Shown piece by piece: positions 13,011 to 26,694 of a stretch of 64,000 nucleotides of DNA; position 1 is the stretch's first letter; every line of letters begins with the position of its first letter. Made by a program: the position numbers and the translations under genes. The notes below the pieces were generated by a model, which ran no database searches, had not been told where the DNA came from, and saw only the letters and a program-made list of their open reading frames with translations. The DNA is from Osmia lignaria lignaria (taxonomy: Eukaryota > Arthropoda > Insecta > Hymenoptera > Megachilidae), in assembly GCF_051020975.1 (NCBI RefSeq), contig NC_135037.1, positions 8,804,001 to 8,868,000 on the forward strand, given 5' to 3'.

Positions 13011-16000
13011 ATGGCAATGAACGAGGACTTCAATTTTGCAGAATTGTGCAGACTTTGTTCGTTGAAGAGTAATCATCAGCTTCAGATTTTCGACAAGGAA
13101 GGTGAACAAAGGCAGCTACTTTTTAAAATACGTTCCTGCATTCCTGCTGTGGTAAGTCATTTTCATGATTTATGAATCCGAAAATTTCTTTATATCATCA
13201 GTTCTTTTTATATTCAACTTATATATCTGATTAATTGATCAATCATTATTTCTAACATCATTTCTTGTTTCTTAATTTACATTATTTACAATGGAAAGTA
13301 CAGTTTGTAAGCAGGTAGTTTAAATTTGCTTTTTGTTACTGTAAGTCAAATTTTAATTGGATCATCAATTAAAAGTTGAATCTTTTGTTGTATTAAAGAT
13401 ATTATTAGAGTGTCCTAACATTGATCTTTGCTAGGTGTAGTCAGCTTCGATGAAGTATTTTACACAAAATGATTAAAATATACTTTATAATTACTATGAC
13501 ATGATGAGTTTACTTGAGTACATTAAAGTATATTTAATCAATTTGGATTCATTTTATCAGTGCTATTCATTTGAATACTGGCACCTAATTTATTTTTGCA
13601 TTATCTTTTATTTATCTTGTTACATGTTTCTGTTAAAGAAGCGCTGATTAAAATATAACACTTGAGTACTTAATATATCATCACTATATTAATTAAAAAA
13701 AAAGAAAAATAAATAAAATTTCTTTAATGCTTATGACTATCATCATATTCTACCAGCTTATCATTTCAAAAAATAAAATTTGAAATTATTATTTACGATA
13801 GTAGTACTGAGTATTTTTTTATACCACTCTTGCTACATGAAAATATTTAAAAAGTTAATTTAAATAGATTTAATGAAAGTAAAAATACATTGATATTTGT
13901 GTATCATAAACAGTATTTTTTATTACGATAATTTCGTGTGAATGATGTTACTAAATAATTATAGACTGATATTTCGAAGACTAGAATTTTATCGTAAAAG
14001 AAAAAAGAAAGAAATTACCATGACTCCAGAAACTTTCATCAGACCATGTCTTAGAATTTTGATTACGAAAGGTTAAATATCTTTGGGTCATACTTTGATT
14101 AAACTATTGCTCTTGAACTTCAATGTAACTGCATATCTGTTATACATATCTCTTAAATAAAACAATTTTAATTTTAAAATTCTCGTTGGGTAACAAATCT
14201 GTTTTTGTTACAAAAAGAAAAGAAGGACGAATATTTTAAAGTTACGAAGTGTTCTTAGTTTAGTAGAGATATTATTAAAAAACGAAAATGAATGAAAAGC
14301 ATTAGAAATTCTGGAATTAAATGTTAGATTTCTGATACTGAAATATTAAACTGATCTTTAACTTTGTATTAGTGTCTTAAATTAGAATATTAAATTTCTA
14401 TTAAGTTTCTAATACTAGATTCCCGAGTCAATTTAATCCGAACGGTGCAGAAGGATTAAGCATCTTTTTCACCTTAAAATTTTATACTAACATAATATTT
14501 TTTTTCGCAGATAACGAAAGAGGATGCATTGCCGAAAAATATTTGCCAGAGATGCGTCTATAAATTGGATATGTTTTACGAATTTCGAGTTAGCTGTATG
14601 ACGACTGACACGGTGTTAAAAAATTATGCAGATAGTTTGAAGCACCTCGCTGCATCAGTGAATCAGGTAAGTGCATAATCATGTTTTTATTTAAATATAT
14701 AATACAATATTATAGACATTAAAATTCTGATTTAATGATTTCACAAGTACTTATATTTCAAAATGTTTTATTTGAAAAAGGGTCAATACCTCTGATAGAA
14801 ATTTTGCAATATTAAAATAACGTAAAATTTGCCTTTCATTTTACATAGAAACAACAATTTCTATTAATTCATAAATTAAATAAATGACCTATAATTTTCT
14901 ACATATAATATTATCTTTATGGTAAGTAGAATTTATTAGTATCAATATTCTGCGACGTTTATCACAAAAAGTCAAGCAATTAATAATTCATCAATCGAGT
15001 AAAATGAGAAAAATATGAAATAAACAGAACAATTTCCACCCACGATCCCTTAAATCCCTTTAAAAGAAGACCTTTTTCATCACGATGATTAGCGAATGTA
15101 TAAATCGTAGAACAATCGAAAGTAAACACCCAGTGGTACTTTCGAATAGTCAGAAAGCCTCCTTGACTCCCCCGGAAGAGAGGCTGCATCCTACTCGAAT
15201 GAATGAAACGCGGAGTCATGGAAAGGGGGCAGCAGAAAGTGCCTACTTATAACGTTATCGTTAAATATAGCAACAAACGAGCGACATGTAGCGATACTCG
15301 TTTACAGGTACCGGTTTATTTGCTCCTAATTGATTTCACGAGACACGAGAGACGCGTTTGAGCTTCGCTACCACGTGGTTTACGACTGGGGAGCAAGTGG
15401 CTCACGAACGAAGGAGACAGGGCGCTTTAAAGGTAGATTAGAGGTCTGGCATAAAGCGGCATCGTATCGCGACACTCGAGCAGACAGAGAGGAGGTTTTT
15501 GCTGATTTTTCTTTCGGACTCGAGCGAGAATTTATCGTGCCGCTATAAGCTGTAGGACACGAATAGCCAGAAGGAGGAAGCGTACGCGTACGGTCCCGGC
15601 TCGTACGTATTCTAGGAAGTACGCAGAGGAGACTCTTTACAAGCTCGTAAACTGGCGCGGCAATTTCCGACACGACGCGTTAAAGTGACTTTATGCGTCG
15701 AACGAGTGGCCGACACGAGTTCCACATTTCGAGCCGCGTAAAAAGCCCTTTACGCGACACGCGCGTTCGCGTTCTACCACCTCTTCGTCCCTTCTCTCTC
15801 TCTCTCTTTTGCACCCTTATTTAAACGTTGATCTCGGTGCCCGCTGCTCGATAAGCGTCGCGCGAAGGGTGCGGGAAAGAGTCGGAGAAGAAGGAGATGA
15901 AACGAGGGGCGTCGCTGATCGGTAGCTCGAGGTCCTCGCTACTCTCTGTCCCGCCACCCCGTTCGTTGTTCGACCAAGCATGATCCGAATAATTCCAGCC

Positions 16001-17531
16001 CTCGCACACGCGACTCTTCGAGCAAGAGACCGTCGCGTAGGCGGAGGGGATAATATACGGATAAGCAGACACGGATGAACAGATAGGGCAAAAGGGAGAG
16101 AGATGAGGCGCGGGGGTAGTCGGCAGCAGGATAGAGGGTGGTTTGTACGTGCACGCACGTACGTGTGTGCAACCGTCGCGGTGCTATTGATCGACGCTCC
16201 GCAGCTAGGCTGCGTCGCGCACAGAAAGCGAAAGTCAGTTCTCCTTTTCTTCGACGTCTCGCCTAGTCCTCTCTTTTTCTCTTCCTCTAACCTTCGCTAA
16301 CTCGATCCTCTCTCTCTCTCTCTTATTTCCTTCGCGTCTTTTACCCTTTCGTCCTTCTTTCACCTGTTCATCCGATCCCTTTACCTTCTGCGCGTCTGCT
16401 CGTTGCCCAATCGAAAGATCGTTCGATCCCCTCCCTGGCCGGTTGGCCCTTTGGGTCTCCTTGTCCCGGGCACAGGTGCAACGAGGAGCCAGGCGTGCAC
16501 CTCTGAAAACCTGTTTCGAGTTCTCGAATACCCTGTCCGTAAACGGTCGGCCAAGTCTCGTTACCCGGCTGATCGTTGATGCGGTCAACCGAGAGTTAGG
16601 GAGCAAAGAGGAGAGATTAGGATACGGCGATACTCTCGTAGCTATGCTCGCGAGACCGAGACGTTTTCGTATCGCCTAATCGCCCATCCCGTTCACCGAT
16701 ACTCTCCGTCATATCTCTGTGGGTACGGTTTTCCCTGTTCGTCTGTCCGCTTGCTTAACCCTATCTCTCTCTTTCTCGCTCGTTCAGTCAATGTCAGTGT
16801 CAAGGTCAGCGGGCCGACGCACTGCAGAGCGCCGCCACCGCCACCGCCACCGCCGCCGACGCCGCCGTCGACTGCTGCTGCTACGCTGCTCTCTTCCGTC
16901 ATTGTGTGTATCCGGCAGGCGAGTCACTCGGTAGTCTGTGTACACGACACAAGAGGTATACACGAAGGTCTTTTCGCGAGCATACTTGCCTCTCTAGGGC
17001 GTCCCTGCCTTTCTCTCCCTCTTCCTCTCCCCCTCTCGTTCCTCACTCGTTTCGTCTTCTTCTCTCCCTCTAGTTTCCTCGTCGTCGCGCCGGCCACGAT
17101 GCATTCCGCGGGGATCTCCACTCGATATCGTTGCACCGCGCCGTCTCGTTCGCGTATCGTTTCTCCCGAGCCTATTCTTCTTTCCCTTCGACCCGTTCAG
17201 TATCGTTCAGTGCCGGTACACGCACCCATCCGCGCCAATTTCGCCTCCGCATCGTGACACGCCGATCGAAACTGAACGTTTACGCCAAGTTCGCGGGTAC
17301 TTGGTGAGCTCCCAGTGTTCCTTCCATTACCCAGCTGGTTACTTGTCCCGTTTTCATCCGATCGGTACAACTCCCTGTGTGGTCCTTCCTCGCAGCACGT
17401 CGCCACGGTGCATTCCGCGGTGGACCTCCACTCGATATCGTTACGCCGCGCTTGCATCCTGTCACCGGCTATCTCCTCCCGCTTCTCTCTTTGTCTTTTC
17501 TTCCTTTCTACCTTGCTCCCATAGACTAGCT

Positions 17532-17569
<38 letters not shown>

Positions 17570-20500
17570 TTCGCTTCGCCCTTCGTTCTTCCCTCCTCGT
17601 CGCTTAGAGGTTTAACCCTCTCCCTCCCTTTCCAGCATACGTTTTTTCGTCTCTTTGTCCTTGCATCCTCCCGCGCCGGGAATCGGCGGCTAGCTCCGCG
17701 GGACACACTCCAGTTGCCCCGTAAAACGCGAGATTCTTTCGTGACGCCGCGAAAAGGAACACGCGTGTTCTCGCGCTCGAGCTCGTCACCGGGTTTAACG
17801 TACCGCTACCACTCTGGACTCGTCTTTCTTCATTTTCCGGTATCGAGTTGAAGGAAATTTCAATTGTTATGAACACACCTTCTGGGACACTTATCGTGAT
17901 GTGCCGTTGAGTTACTCGTCGGTGAGGTCGTCAGTGGTATCATTCCTCGAAGAGGACATCGAGAGTTACGATTTTCCTGCCGAGCGGGACAAAAGTGTAG
18001 GTAGGTGAGCCAGTAGATCGGAGCGATAACGTTTGTTCGTCTTTTGTGAGAAGCTTCGTGTCTGGCTCCGTAAGTTAAACCTCTTTTCTTCTCTTTCTCT
18101 TCTTCTTAGCTCTCCCGGTTGCCTCTTCTCTTGCACCCGTTTCCTGTCTCTCTCTTTTCGGTCATCGTTCTTTCCCCGCGAGGACCTTGACGGAGCAGCC
18201 TGCCCGGAGAAATCTTTTCGGCTCCTTCGAAAGTCCCTGTCTTTTATGTATTCGATGTCGTCCCAAGAGGATGCAGACTTTTCTGATGCTTCTCGATGAT
18301 ACCGGGATCCTCTTGGCTCATAACCAGTCCTTCGCGAAGGAATGTCACGTGGACGAAATTATCGTATACTTGATTTTCATTCTACAATTATAACGCGTGT
18401 TAAATTTTTTACTCCGTTCTGTTAAAATTCAAGCCTGATGAGTTGGATGATTTTTCAAAAATGATACTGTATAATATCGGTATTAAAACAAAGGAAACTT
18501 TCAGTCGTTTTCTGTATATTGTACCGTAAAAAGACGTAGAAGTTTCATTTAACCGAACAAATACTTGAAACTGAGTTTCTGCTAAATATCGATTATCGTT
18601 AATAGATATTTGGCACTGAGCTCGCCTCTGTGCCAGCTCCGCTCCGTTCTATTCCCCGTGATTAATCGTTTTCCCATATCGGTCTGGAAGCTGCTACGCT
18701 TTTCTCCACGAATTGACAGAACCGTCGTGAAATATTGTCCCTTGTTACGAATGGCTTTTGATTTCACAATTACATCTGCCAGCGTTGTTACCATTTTCGC
18801 TCTCGCTCGTTCGCCATTGGAATTCACCTCCTCCTTCGTTTTTTGATATTCCACTTCTAATCTTATTTTGAAATATTAACGTCACCGACGAGAAACCGAG
18901 ATATCTCCGAACCGATGATATTGCCTAACTGTATTGATAAATTCCGACATTAACATTTTCGAAGCAATTTCATCCAAAAGTTTCACAATGATAAAACGGT
19001 AAATTTCCTCGGAACAGAACGGAACTACCGTTTAATTTACATAATGTATCTCTGTATAACAGTTTGGTCAGTTGAAAGTTGACCGTAAGTGAAAGTACAG
19101 TAACGGTAAATAAATAATTAACAGGTGACGGACAAAGACAAGATGTCTAATGGTAGCCAGCAGCAGCAGCAACAGCAGCGATCGGCCTACGTGGAGGCGC
19201 ACGCGGTGGCTCATGCCGCAGTACAGCAACACATGGCACAACAAGCTGCACAAGCGAGACTAGCCGGACCTGGACCACCTGCGACGCCTCAAACACCTAA
19301 CCCGACCTTCACCCTTCCCGATGACGGTTTAGGCTACGATGATGGGGTACGGGTGCTTCGTTCCATCGGGACCTGGTGAGTAATTTCGTTTCTGGGGCCG
19401 CTGGGCCTAATAAAATAGACGTACGATCTTGGCATAGTGGACTAAAGGAATATTAATGTTGATGATTACTGAAATAGGTCTCCAGATTACTCGGCAGCAA
19501 TGCGACCCGGTGGAGTGATGCCTCCTTTCCCCGGTGCGATGGATCAACAGTTTGGGAGTAGGGCTCCGACAGTGAACCAGCCATTAAGGACAACAAACAA
19601 TGTAACTTCACGCCCAGGATTCGCGTCAAAGGCTACCAATACAGGCGAACCAGCGATAAAGGCGTTCGCTTGCACAGTCTGTGGTAAAGGCTTAGCCCGT
19701 AAAGACAAACTCGTCATCCACATGCGTATTCACACTGGAGAGAAGCCATATTCCTGTGAAGTTTGTGGTGAGTCTGTGGAAATTGCCCTTTATGTTTCAA
19801 CTATTTCAGTTTAATTAATTTCGCGATGGTCCTTATGTGTACAGGAAAGGCGTTTGCACGTAGAGACAAGCTGGTTATTCATATGAACAAGCTCAGACAT
19901 AGACCTGGAGTAGCGCCTCTCTCTACCCCCACGGCTCCCAATTCGGATCAACAACAGCAGCAGCAGCAACAGCAGCAACAAACTCAGCAACAGCAGCAGC
20001 AGCAGCAACAACCACCACAGCAACCACAGACACGTCAGGATACTATACATAAGTTGAAGGAGGAACCTGTTAGTTGGGCATGTGAATTATGCGGTAGAGC
20101 ATTGGCTACGAGGGAGGAATGGATGCAGCATGCTAGGTAATGTTTCTTTATATTAACTTATTAATTTTCTATGTTTCTTTCTCCGGAATTGGGACGTTTT
20201 GTTATTTACACAGCGAGGGGATTTATTATTTGTTTTTACTAGCAGAAAAGTTAGGCCATAGGGGGTTAAGGGTCTGCAGGAGTGACAGTGGCACCTCTAG
20301 CGGAGTAGTAGTGAAACGTGAAAAGTAGTATTTATGCCAACATGGATCGTCGAAGTTCCTCAGTTTCGCCGTATGAGGCTCCCACAATCAATTCAGACTT
20401 GAGACATCACTTCTGTTGACCCAACAATACTGTTGTAGATAATGTAATTTTTTTTTTTAGTTGTAATATAATTTAGTTAAATATTCTCTGTTATTATTAC

Positions 20501-20782
20501 AGATCTCATTTAGAAGCATCTGCTCCGCCACAGCACGCAGCGCCATATTTTCCAGGATCCGCGCCTCCGCCGCAACCGTACGCATCAGAAAGGCACTTCT
20601 GCCTGATGTGTCGTACAGATTTTACAGATAAGGCTGAATTTATGTTCCACGTACGTTCCCATTTCGAACCTCACGCGCAGCAAACGCCGCCACAACATTC
20701 GAGTGGCAAACAAGCCGGCGATCCAGCGACCGCGGAGCTGATCGCACGCGGTCTGGTCGATCCTTCGGGATTATGCAGCTAG
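13011..20782 (+). CDS. ZAD and C2H2 zinc-finger protein with polyglutamine tracts
   Basis: Six exons join in phase: 13011-13151, 14511-14666, 19125-19375, 19478-19767, 19845-20136 and 20503-20782, giving 469 aa. Exons 1-2 encode a ZAD (zinc-finger-associated dimerisation domain typical of insect nuclear proteins): ELCRLCSLK, then ICQRCVYKLDMFYEF. Exon 3 brings a short Gln tract and an Ala/Gln-rich region. Exon 4 holds finger 1 (FACTVCGKGLARKDK) with a TGEKP linker into finger 2 (YSCEVCGKAFARRDK), which is completed in exon 5. A long interrupted Gln tract follows, then finger 3 (WACELCGRALATREE), split across exons 5 and 6, and finger 4 (HFCLMCRTDFTDKAE). It is presumably a sequence-specific DNA-binding regulator; targets are unknown. 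Exons 2 and 3 join at phase 0, and exon 3 holds its own ATG at 19143. This allows a ZAD-less 364 aa isoform from the island in intron 2. Reading into intron 5 gives an immediate stop and would remove the last His of finger 3. Confidence 0.85.
15230..18330 (+). promoter_or_regulatory. CpG-rich island, probable alternative promoter and 5' UTR
   Basis: Some 3 kb inside the 4.5 kb second intron of the zinc-finger gene switches from AT-rich to GC/CpG-rich sequence. It is packed with CT-rich runs, CCGCCACCG trinucleotide repeats at about 16830-16865, and initiator-like TCAGT sequences near 16784. Many long overlapping reading frames appear on both strands, as expected from base composition; none looks like protein. 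A good donor (GTGAGC at 18005) could end a long 5' UTR exon splicing to exon 3, whose first ATG is at 19143. This would make a transcript without the ZAD. The promoter role is inferred from composition and position. Confidence 0.5.
17531..17568. repeat. CTTT microsatellite
   Basis: About nine consecutive copies of the tetranucleotide CTTT lie inside the CpG-rich island. Their position in a likely 5' UTR makes length variation between individuals likely. Confidence 0.9.
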
Positions 20783-21006
20783 AATTATCCTTCCTGTAAT
20801 TACACGCCATCGATTCGTGTCTTACCATAGTACAAGTTCACTACTCCATTTTGACCAGGACTTTTACATAGGATGTCATGCATATTGTGATTGTAATGAA
20901 TATACTGATTTATTAACAAGAGGTGCACAGTAGTATATTCATGTACAGATATAAATACACTCAATTCCGGTGCTTCTTTTGTATTTTCAGGGATATTTAA
21001 ACATCG

Positions 21007-21206
21007 TTAACATATTTTCTACCAGCACCCAATTGGACATTCAATTTGATCATCGTTGAATACCAATTTATTTTAAAAAAATAATTTAATATAATTTTTA
21101 ACTGTATACCTCATTAATATATTATATTATATTTTTAGCTAATATGATAAAGTTTGATTTTTATCTGTTTTAAAGTATGAGAAATCGCTGGTGGCGAATG
21201 TGTTAA
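21007..21206. mobile_element. TTAA-type miniature element, 200 bp
   Basis: The left end TTAACATATTTTCTACCAGC mirrors the right end, which reads TTAACACATTCGCCACCAGC in reverse complement, with TTAA at both borders. The right end resembles the ends of the 94 bp element at 7033-7126 (TTAACACATTCGC), so the two may use the same transposase. It lies just past the zinc-finger gene, probably in its 3' UTR or close downstream. Confidence 0.55.
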
Positions 21207-21804
21207 TTAATTGTTTCAATATTGCACTTCCGTATGTAGTCATTCGATCGCTGGTAATAAGTCAATAGTTACAAAGCGCTCGCATAATTTCTGGCAAGAA
21301 AGAGGAATAGTATTTTTCACTCACGCAACATATCACATAACTGAAAAATGTATAGAACTTGAATGATCATAAAAATACTACTGTGTATCCCGAATATGCA
21401 TGGGCGCGGTGGAATTCGTGATACATGATGCACAAAGTATCGCCATTTTCTCACTTGTATCACTTATTTCACTGTACTCTTTGTAACGAAGACATAATAC
21501 GTTATTCGTCAAATATTTAGGTATTGACGCGGTACTGATCTCTGCTATAATTTCACTATTGCGTCAGTATTTAAGTGTGATTACTTAATAGTATACGTTC
21601 CTACATAGCTAGCTTCCCGCCGTTTTTAGCCATTAGCAGTATCCGCAATATCAGATGTACAGGTTTGTTCTCAATGCTATCCTGTTTGTTCATTTTATTC
21701 GTGAAATAACTGTTTTTATGATTATATTGTTATTTCAGCGACATACAACGCAATGCGTTACAATTACAGGTAACTATATAACATTATATAGTTAAGTAGT
21801 TTGT

Positions 21805-22083
21805 TTAACACATTGTCTGCCATGATGTAGGTGTTGAAAATTTTATTAGGTAAAATTTTAATTTTTAACAAATATTTACAAAAAAATTTCTAATAATATG
21901 GATAGTGGAATGCCATAGAAATTTAACGTATTTAACTTGGGACAATTTTTTGTCTAAGGGGATGGATCTAATTTGTCAGGACTTAGATCCCAGGTTCGTC
22001 TCACAGAGAGTAGATCTACGGTCTTCAATCACAACGTATCAAGTGTCACCCACATGTGGGTGATGTGGCAGTCAACGTGTTAA
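21805..22083. mobile_element. TTAA-type miniature element, 279 bp
   Basis: The left end TTAACACATTGTCTGCCAT and the reverse complement of the right end, TTAACACGTTGACTGCCACAT, match at most positions, with TTAA at both borders. The right half contains a perfect 16 bp palindrome CACCCACATGTGGGTG at 22047-22062. No open frame is present, so it is a non-autonomous, piggyBac-like element. Confidence 0.65.
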
Positions 22084-25000
22084 ACCAGAAGTATACGATC
22101 ATGTTTTTATATTATTTTCTTGATCATGTGATTCGTTTCCTTTTTTTCATTAAGCTCGATGATCTTCCAAAGGCAGTGTATTATTAGCCGCATTATCAAT
22201 TTGTAATACCAAACGTGTAGTTTTTACTGTGGTATAGAGTAAGTGTTGACAATATTACTGGTACAAACATCTCCGGATGTTTATATTCTTAATCGAGTCT
22301 AGAGCAAGCGATTGATTATTTTTAATTATCGAATCTTTTTACTGTACACTTGAAATCTTGTTTCCTGTTATTAATCACTGATCCTCGGTACCTGATGTAC
22401 CAACGTGTACTTAATCAGGGAAGAAACAAAAGTTGGTTTAATCTAACAATTTTATAACGAATGCAATTTTTAGATTTTCTTTTTTTAAATTGTACATTTG
22501 ATTAGAGTTAGTGTTTCGTTTTTAATTGTCTATCTGAACGGTCTGGCGTTATTCTTGTGAAATATTGTTAGAATCTCGAAGGACAATAATTAAACGTCAC
22601 TCCATTTTTATTTCTTTATCAGGCTACAGTATCACGATACAATATTATTGTTTTGTCAAGTGTCTCGTAAGAGAGACTGCATTGTGAACAAACTGTCTCT
22701 TACCGATTAAACTTCATAGAATTCGCTTGTACAGCGCTTATTTCCTCTCGTCTTTAGAATAGGATTTTTAGATAGCCAGCGCGATCATATTTGCGAAACT
22801 GCCGTGCCTCCTGCCTCACGTACCATCCCACTTCCGGCTTCTTTTCGATCCAAATTCAACTTCCGGGACAACGGTGCCTAAAATGGTATACTTCAAAAAG
22901 CTAAGCCTACCCGTTAGGTATATATTTTGTATAATTCTAACTAGTGCAATATAGAGTTAATCGAATTGACAATAGTTGCAAATCGTTGCGAAGAAAAATT
23001 TGTACGGAATGTTTAGAAAAAATTTTGTCGAAATTTAGAAATATATTTAGAAAACTGTTAAATGACATATGGATTTAAAAGTATTTTGTTTTTGAATTAT
23101 TATAGGTAACAATTTCTCTGTTACTTATAAAACGATTATGTTAATTATTTTAATCCATCGAGTGTTTTCTTGTGAAAATAATTAATAACAAATTTTTAAT
23201 TAAAATGCAACTTAAATGAATTTACATTTATTGAATGTTTTTTTTTCTGTGAAAAATATTGATTTAAAAATAACAGATTTTAAATTGCAAAACAATTTCA
23301 AATCATTTACTATTAATTAAGCACAATCTTTTCTAAACATTGTGTACAGAAGATAAAAGTGAAGAAAACGACAAAGTTTGCGAGTAAGAAGAAAAGAAGA
23401 AACCATTCGCGCGACGAGCAGCGTCGTTTATAGCGGTTTAATTAAAATCGATGTAAAAAGAAAAGAAGAAAACGACAAAAAAAAATACCGGCCTTTCGTC
23501 TAACGCAATTGTAATGACATTTTTTACATAGTTTGTACGTATTTAGAATAACAAAGCGTTCGAGCCTCGAGAAAGAAAGTTACGCCTCGTGGGTTCGCGT
23601 CGAAACACTGAAAATCTCAGTGATTTTCATCGTGTCAGAAAAATGTTTTATGTACGATCGGGAATTTGTGCGCGAGAATTTTCACCTTTTTGATATTCCT
23701 GTATCGTGTATGATCAACGATACCTATCGGGAACATGCAATTAAGGAGTGTAACCAGCATGAAGGTGCAATTAAAAGCTGATCCGCGGTCAGATTTTCAG
23801 GAAGTAGCATGTCTGAGTATGTAAATGCTTGGCATAGAAGAATGGAAATCGTTAGATCGCAATAAATCCATCGTGGATCTAGCGTGATCTATGTTTTCTG
23901 AATTCATTCTTGTTTCTAAAAAGGATTCCGTACAAAACGATGATCATTATCGGTGACGTAAAGACGTAATGATTTATACTGTAGTACTTTGTACGATCAG
24001 AGTGGAATACTATATTTGATAGACGTATATAGTGCCTTTTCTCTGGGACTTGAAATCCGACTTTGCTCTGATCACTTGAAAAATTGAAACGTGTTGAGGA
24101 GGCACATTGGCATAAGATTTGAAAACAAAAAAAAAAAATATGAAATGAAATTGTACGATAAGTTAGATTATAGAAATAAGGTGATATCTGTTTTTCTTTT
24201 TAATGATTTTTTTTTCCTTTTTATTCTTTTTGTTACGAGGGGTGAATATTCGATGCCACTGCCTCTAAATAGCAGCTGTTTTAGACTACTTTTATACTGT
24301 TGATGTCGCGCGCAGCTAATCAGAGTCAGTATGTTACTGCCATAATCATGAAACAAAATGTATAACCAATATACCTTTATAAATAAAACACGACTGAAAA
24401 AGTAACATTTCTTCGTGTGAATATTATATTTTTTGTTTAAGATTTTTATATTTTTTTAGCTAGCTTGAAATAAACCTGTAATGATAGTGCGAGGGTTAAT
24501 GAGTGACAGTGGTTTTTTTTAGAACCATGGCACTCTTATCCAAATTATTACAAAAATAACAATCTAAAAAGTGTAAATTCTACACATGAAAACAAATTAA
24601 AAATTCCCTTATCATTTTACAATTTGCAGCCTCGTTTTTGAAATATAAATAATTGAAAATTTAGTATTTTATAAAAATGGTATAATAATATACCATTTTC
24701 ACCGGTGCAATTAATGCGTCAAAATATGAAAAATTTAATTGCAGTCCTTCGGCAATATATGACAGGTTGGCAGGCGTAACACGGATGCAGGGTAGAGTGG
24801 TTCAATAGATATGTAGCCGGTGCATGCAGGTTGCATCCGGCACGAGCTGCACCCGTTTTGCCATAAATTAAATCCACGATCAACTTTCTTAAACGACATC
24901 GACGACGTGACACGAAACGTTACGGTATGCATTTCTTTCGGCCCACCTCTAAGGTTATTGAGTTCCTGCTTCGATACGGCTGGTTCGCCTTGCCATACCG

Positions 25001-26694
25001 CGCCCACTATGGGTACCGGTAAATGGACGCCCGGTCAAACTGCATTTTTCCCTTCGTTCAGCTGCACCGGTATTATTCGCGAGCCTGGATAATGAGATAA
25101 TCGTCCCTTTGTTTAAAGCTTTCCTTCCGTTTCGACTTAAACAGCTTTGTCACATAGACTTGCGTCTGATGATGTACATTGCTGTCCGTAAGTCAAGGGA
25201 TATTTATAATTAACAATTGGAACTGACCATTTTAGGACTTAAGAGATATTTCCAAGATATGTTTTTATAGGTTTTGTGTAGATTTGTAAAACAACATTTA
25301 AGTAATTTAAATTTTATTGAAATGCAATAATTACAATAAATACAGGTACAGGTATAAAATCAAATTTGATTTAAAAAAATTAATTCGTTCATCGTTCATA
25401 ATGTCATGGAGTTGTTTCAAATATACTGGGACATTTTTAGGGCTATAAAACATGTAAATTTTCATATTGTTCCTTTTCATTATTATATTGAAAATAATTA
25501 ATATTCAATAATAGACAATTTTTATACATCATTTACAGAAGTTTTCATTTTCAAATGCTTGGGAGTTTTATATTTACATTAAAAAGTAAAACTCTAAGAA
25601 ATTATAAATTAAAATTATAATAATAATATAATATAATCTTAATTTCAATTAAAATAAAATCTCTATCTACAAAATTGATAAAATACACAATAATTAAATT
25701 ATATTTCATTAAACGCAATAATCACTGTGAGGATTTTACAAGTTCTTGTATCTGATTGATTCATAGTGATTTATGGATCAGGCTACGATCACGTATCCTC
25801 CTTTTTAGATCGTGGGATCCTCCAGTTTGTTGCGATAGCATGGAGAACGCCAAAGGTTGCTGAATGAAAGTAACGTGACCCCAAAGTGCGCGGGATCGTG
25901 GTCACATTTATAAAAGAAATAATTATGCAAAACGCAGGGCGTCAACCAAGAAAATCCCACTGACTATCATTTACAAAATACCAAACATATAATTTATTCT
26001 AAGGAGAATCATTTTTCTGCTTAATTGCTTATAATTGAATGAAGTGGAAAATTATAATAAGTTAAATTTCATTATGAATTTTGCAATAAAGATGACGACA
26101 ATTGAAATACATTATCGAATTATGATATTTTGTAAATATTGTATTATTGTGATGTTGTGTGTTTAACCAATGAAAGCACAAACGAAAGAAGACATTTCTT
26201 TTAATTAACAAGGAAAATGCATTAATTAATTTATCACATTTCTAAAAAGGAATTTATGTAAAATTCATATAGCCTTCTTCCAGGAAGTTCAACTTGTTCC
26301 CTCTTGTACACCTTGTGATAAGATTATGGACAAGGCTCTGCTAACCCACAATCTCTTAATTATAAATGCATACGCATGAATAATTCAGTATCCAATAATT
26401 ATTTCCGTGAATGTTATTCATCAGATTTTAACAGAGGTATAAATTTTAGATAAATTAAGAAGTAATAAATTAACAATTATTAGATTGACGACTAAATTCG
26501 TGTCTTTTTTATATATTATATATCAAAGCTACCCTAATAACTAATAATTAGAACAGGGTAACTTTTCCTAGCTGACATCCACCACATCAAAAGGGTTAAT
26601 AATTGATTTCAATAAGGTATGCTTCGTAAAAATTTGGATAAATACAAATTTATGCTTGGGTGTCAGCTTGAAGTGTTTAAATATAATTTCTGAC

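Larger units (their letters stand above)
20783..26694. other. Intergenic region downstream of the zinc-finger gene
   Basis: About 5.9 kb separate the zinc-finger stop codon from the 3' end of the RR-1 cuticle gene. The first part probably includes the zinc-finger 3' UTR; AATAAA sits at 23860 and again near 24378. Two TTAA miniature elements lie at 21007-21206 and 21805-22083. A GC-richer patch at about 24720-25090 is open in several frames but shows no splice logic or protein character. A short hairpin lies at 24674-24699. I see no gene. Confidence 0.5.

Noticed and set aside
16830..16865. CCG/CCA trinucleotide run that could encode poly-Pro or poly-His
   Set aside because: No start, splice site or neighbouring coding sequence supports translation; more likely UTR or promoter repeat.
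15330..17706. Many long overlapping open frames on both strands in the GC-rich part of the zinc-finger intron
   Set aside because: They overlap in up to four frames and are rich in Arg, Ser and Pro, as expected from CpG-rich sequence. None has a domain or splice structure.
24674..24699. Hairpin with 11 bp arms around AAAATGGTATA
   Set aside because: Too short and AT-rich to distinguish from chance; no microRNA-like stem.
24820..25092. 90-codon open frame in a GC-richer patch
   Set aside because: Open on both strands, with no splice sites or recognisable protein features.
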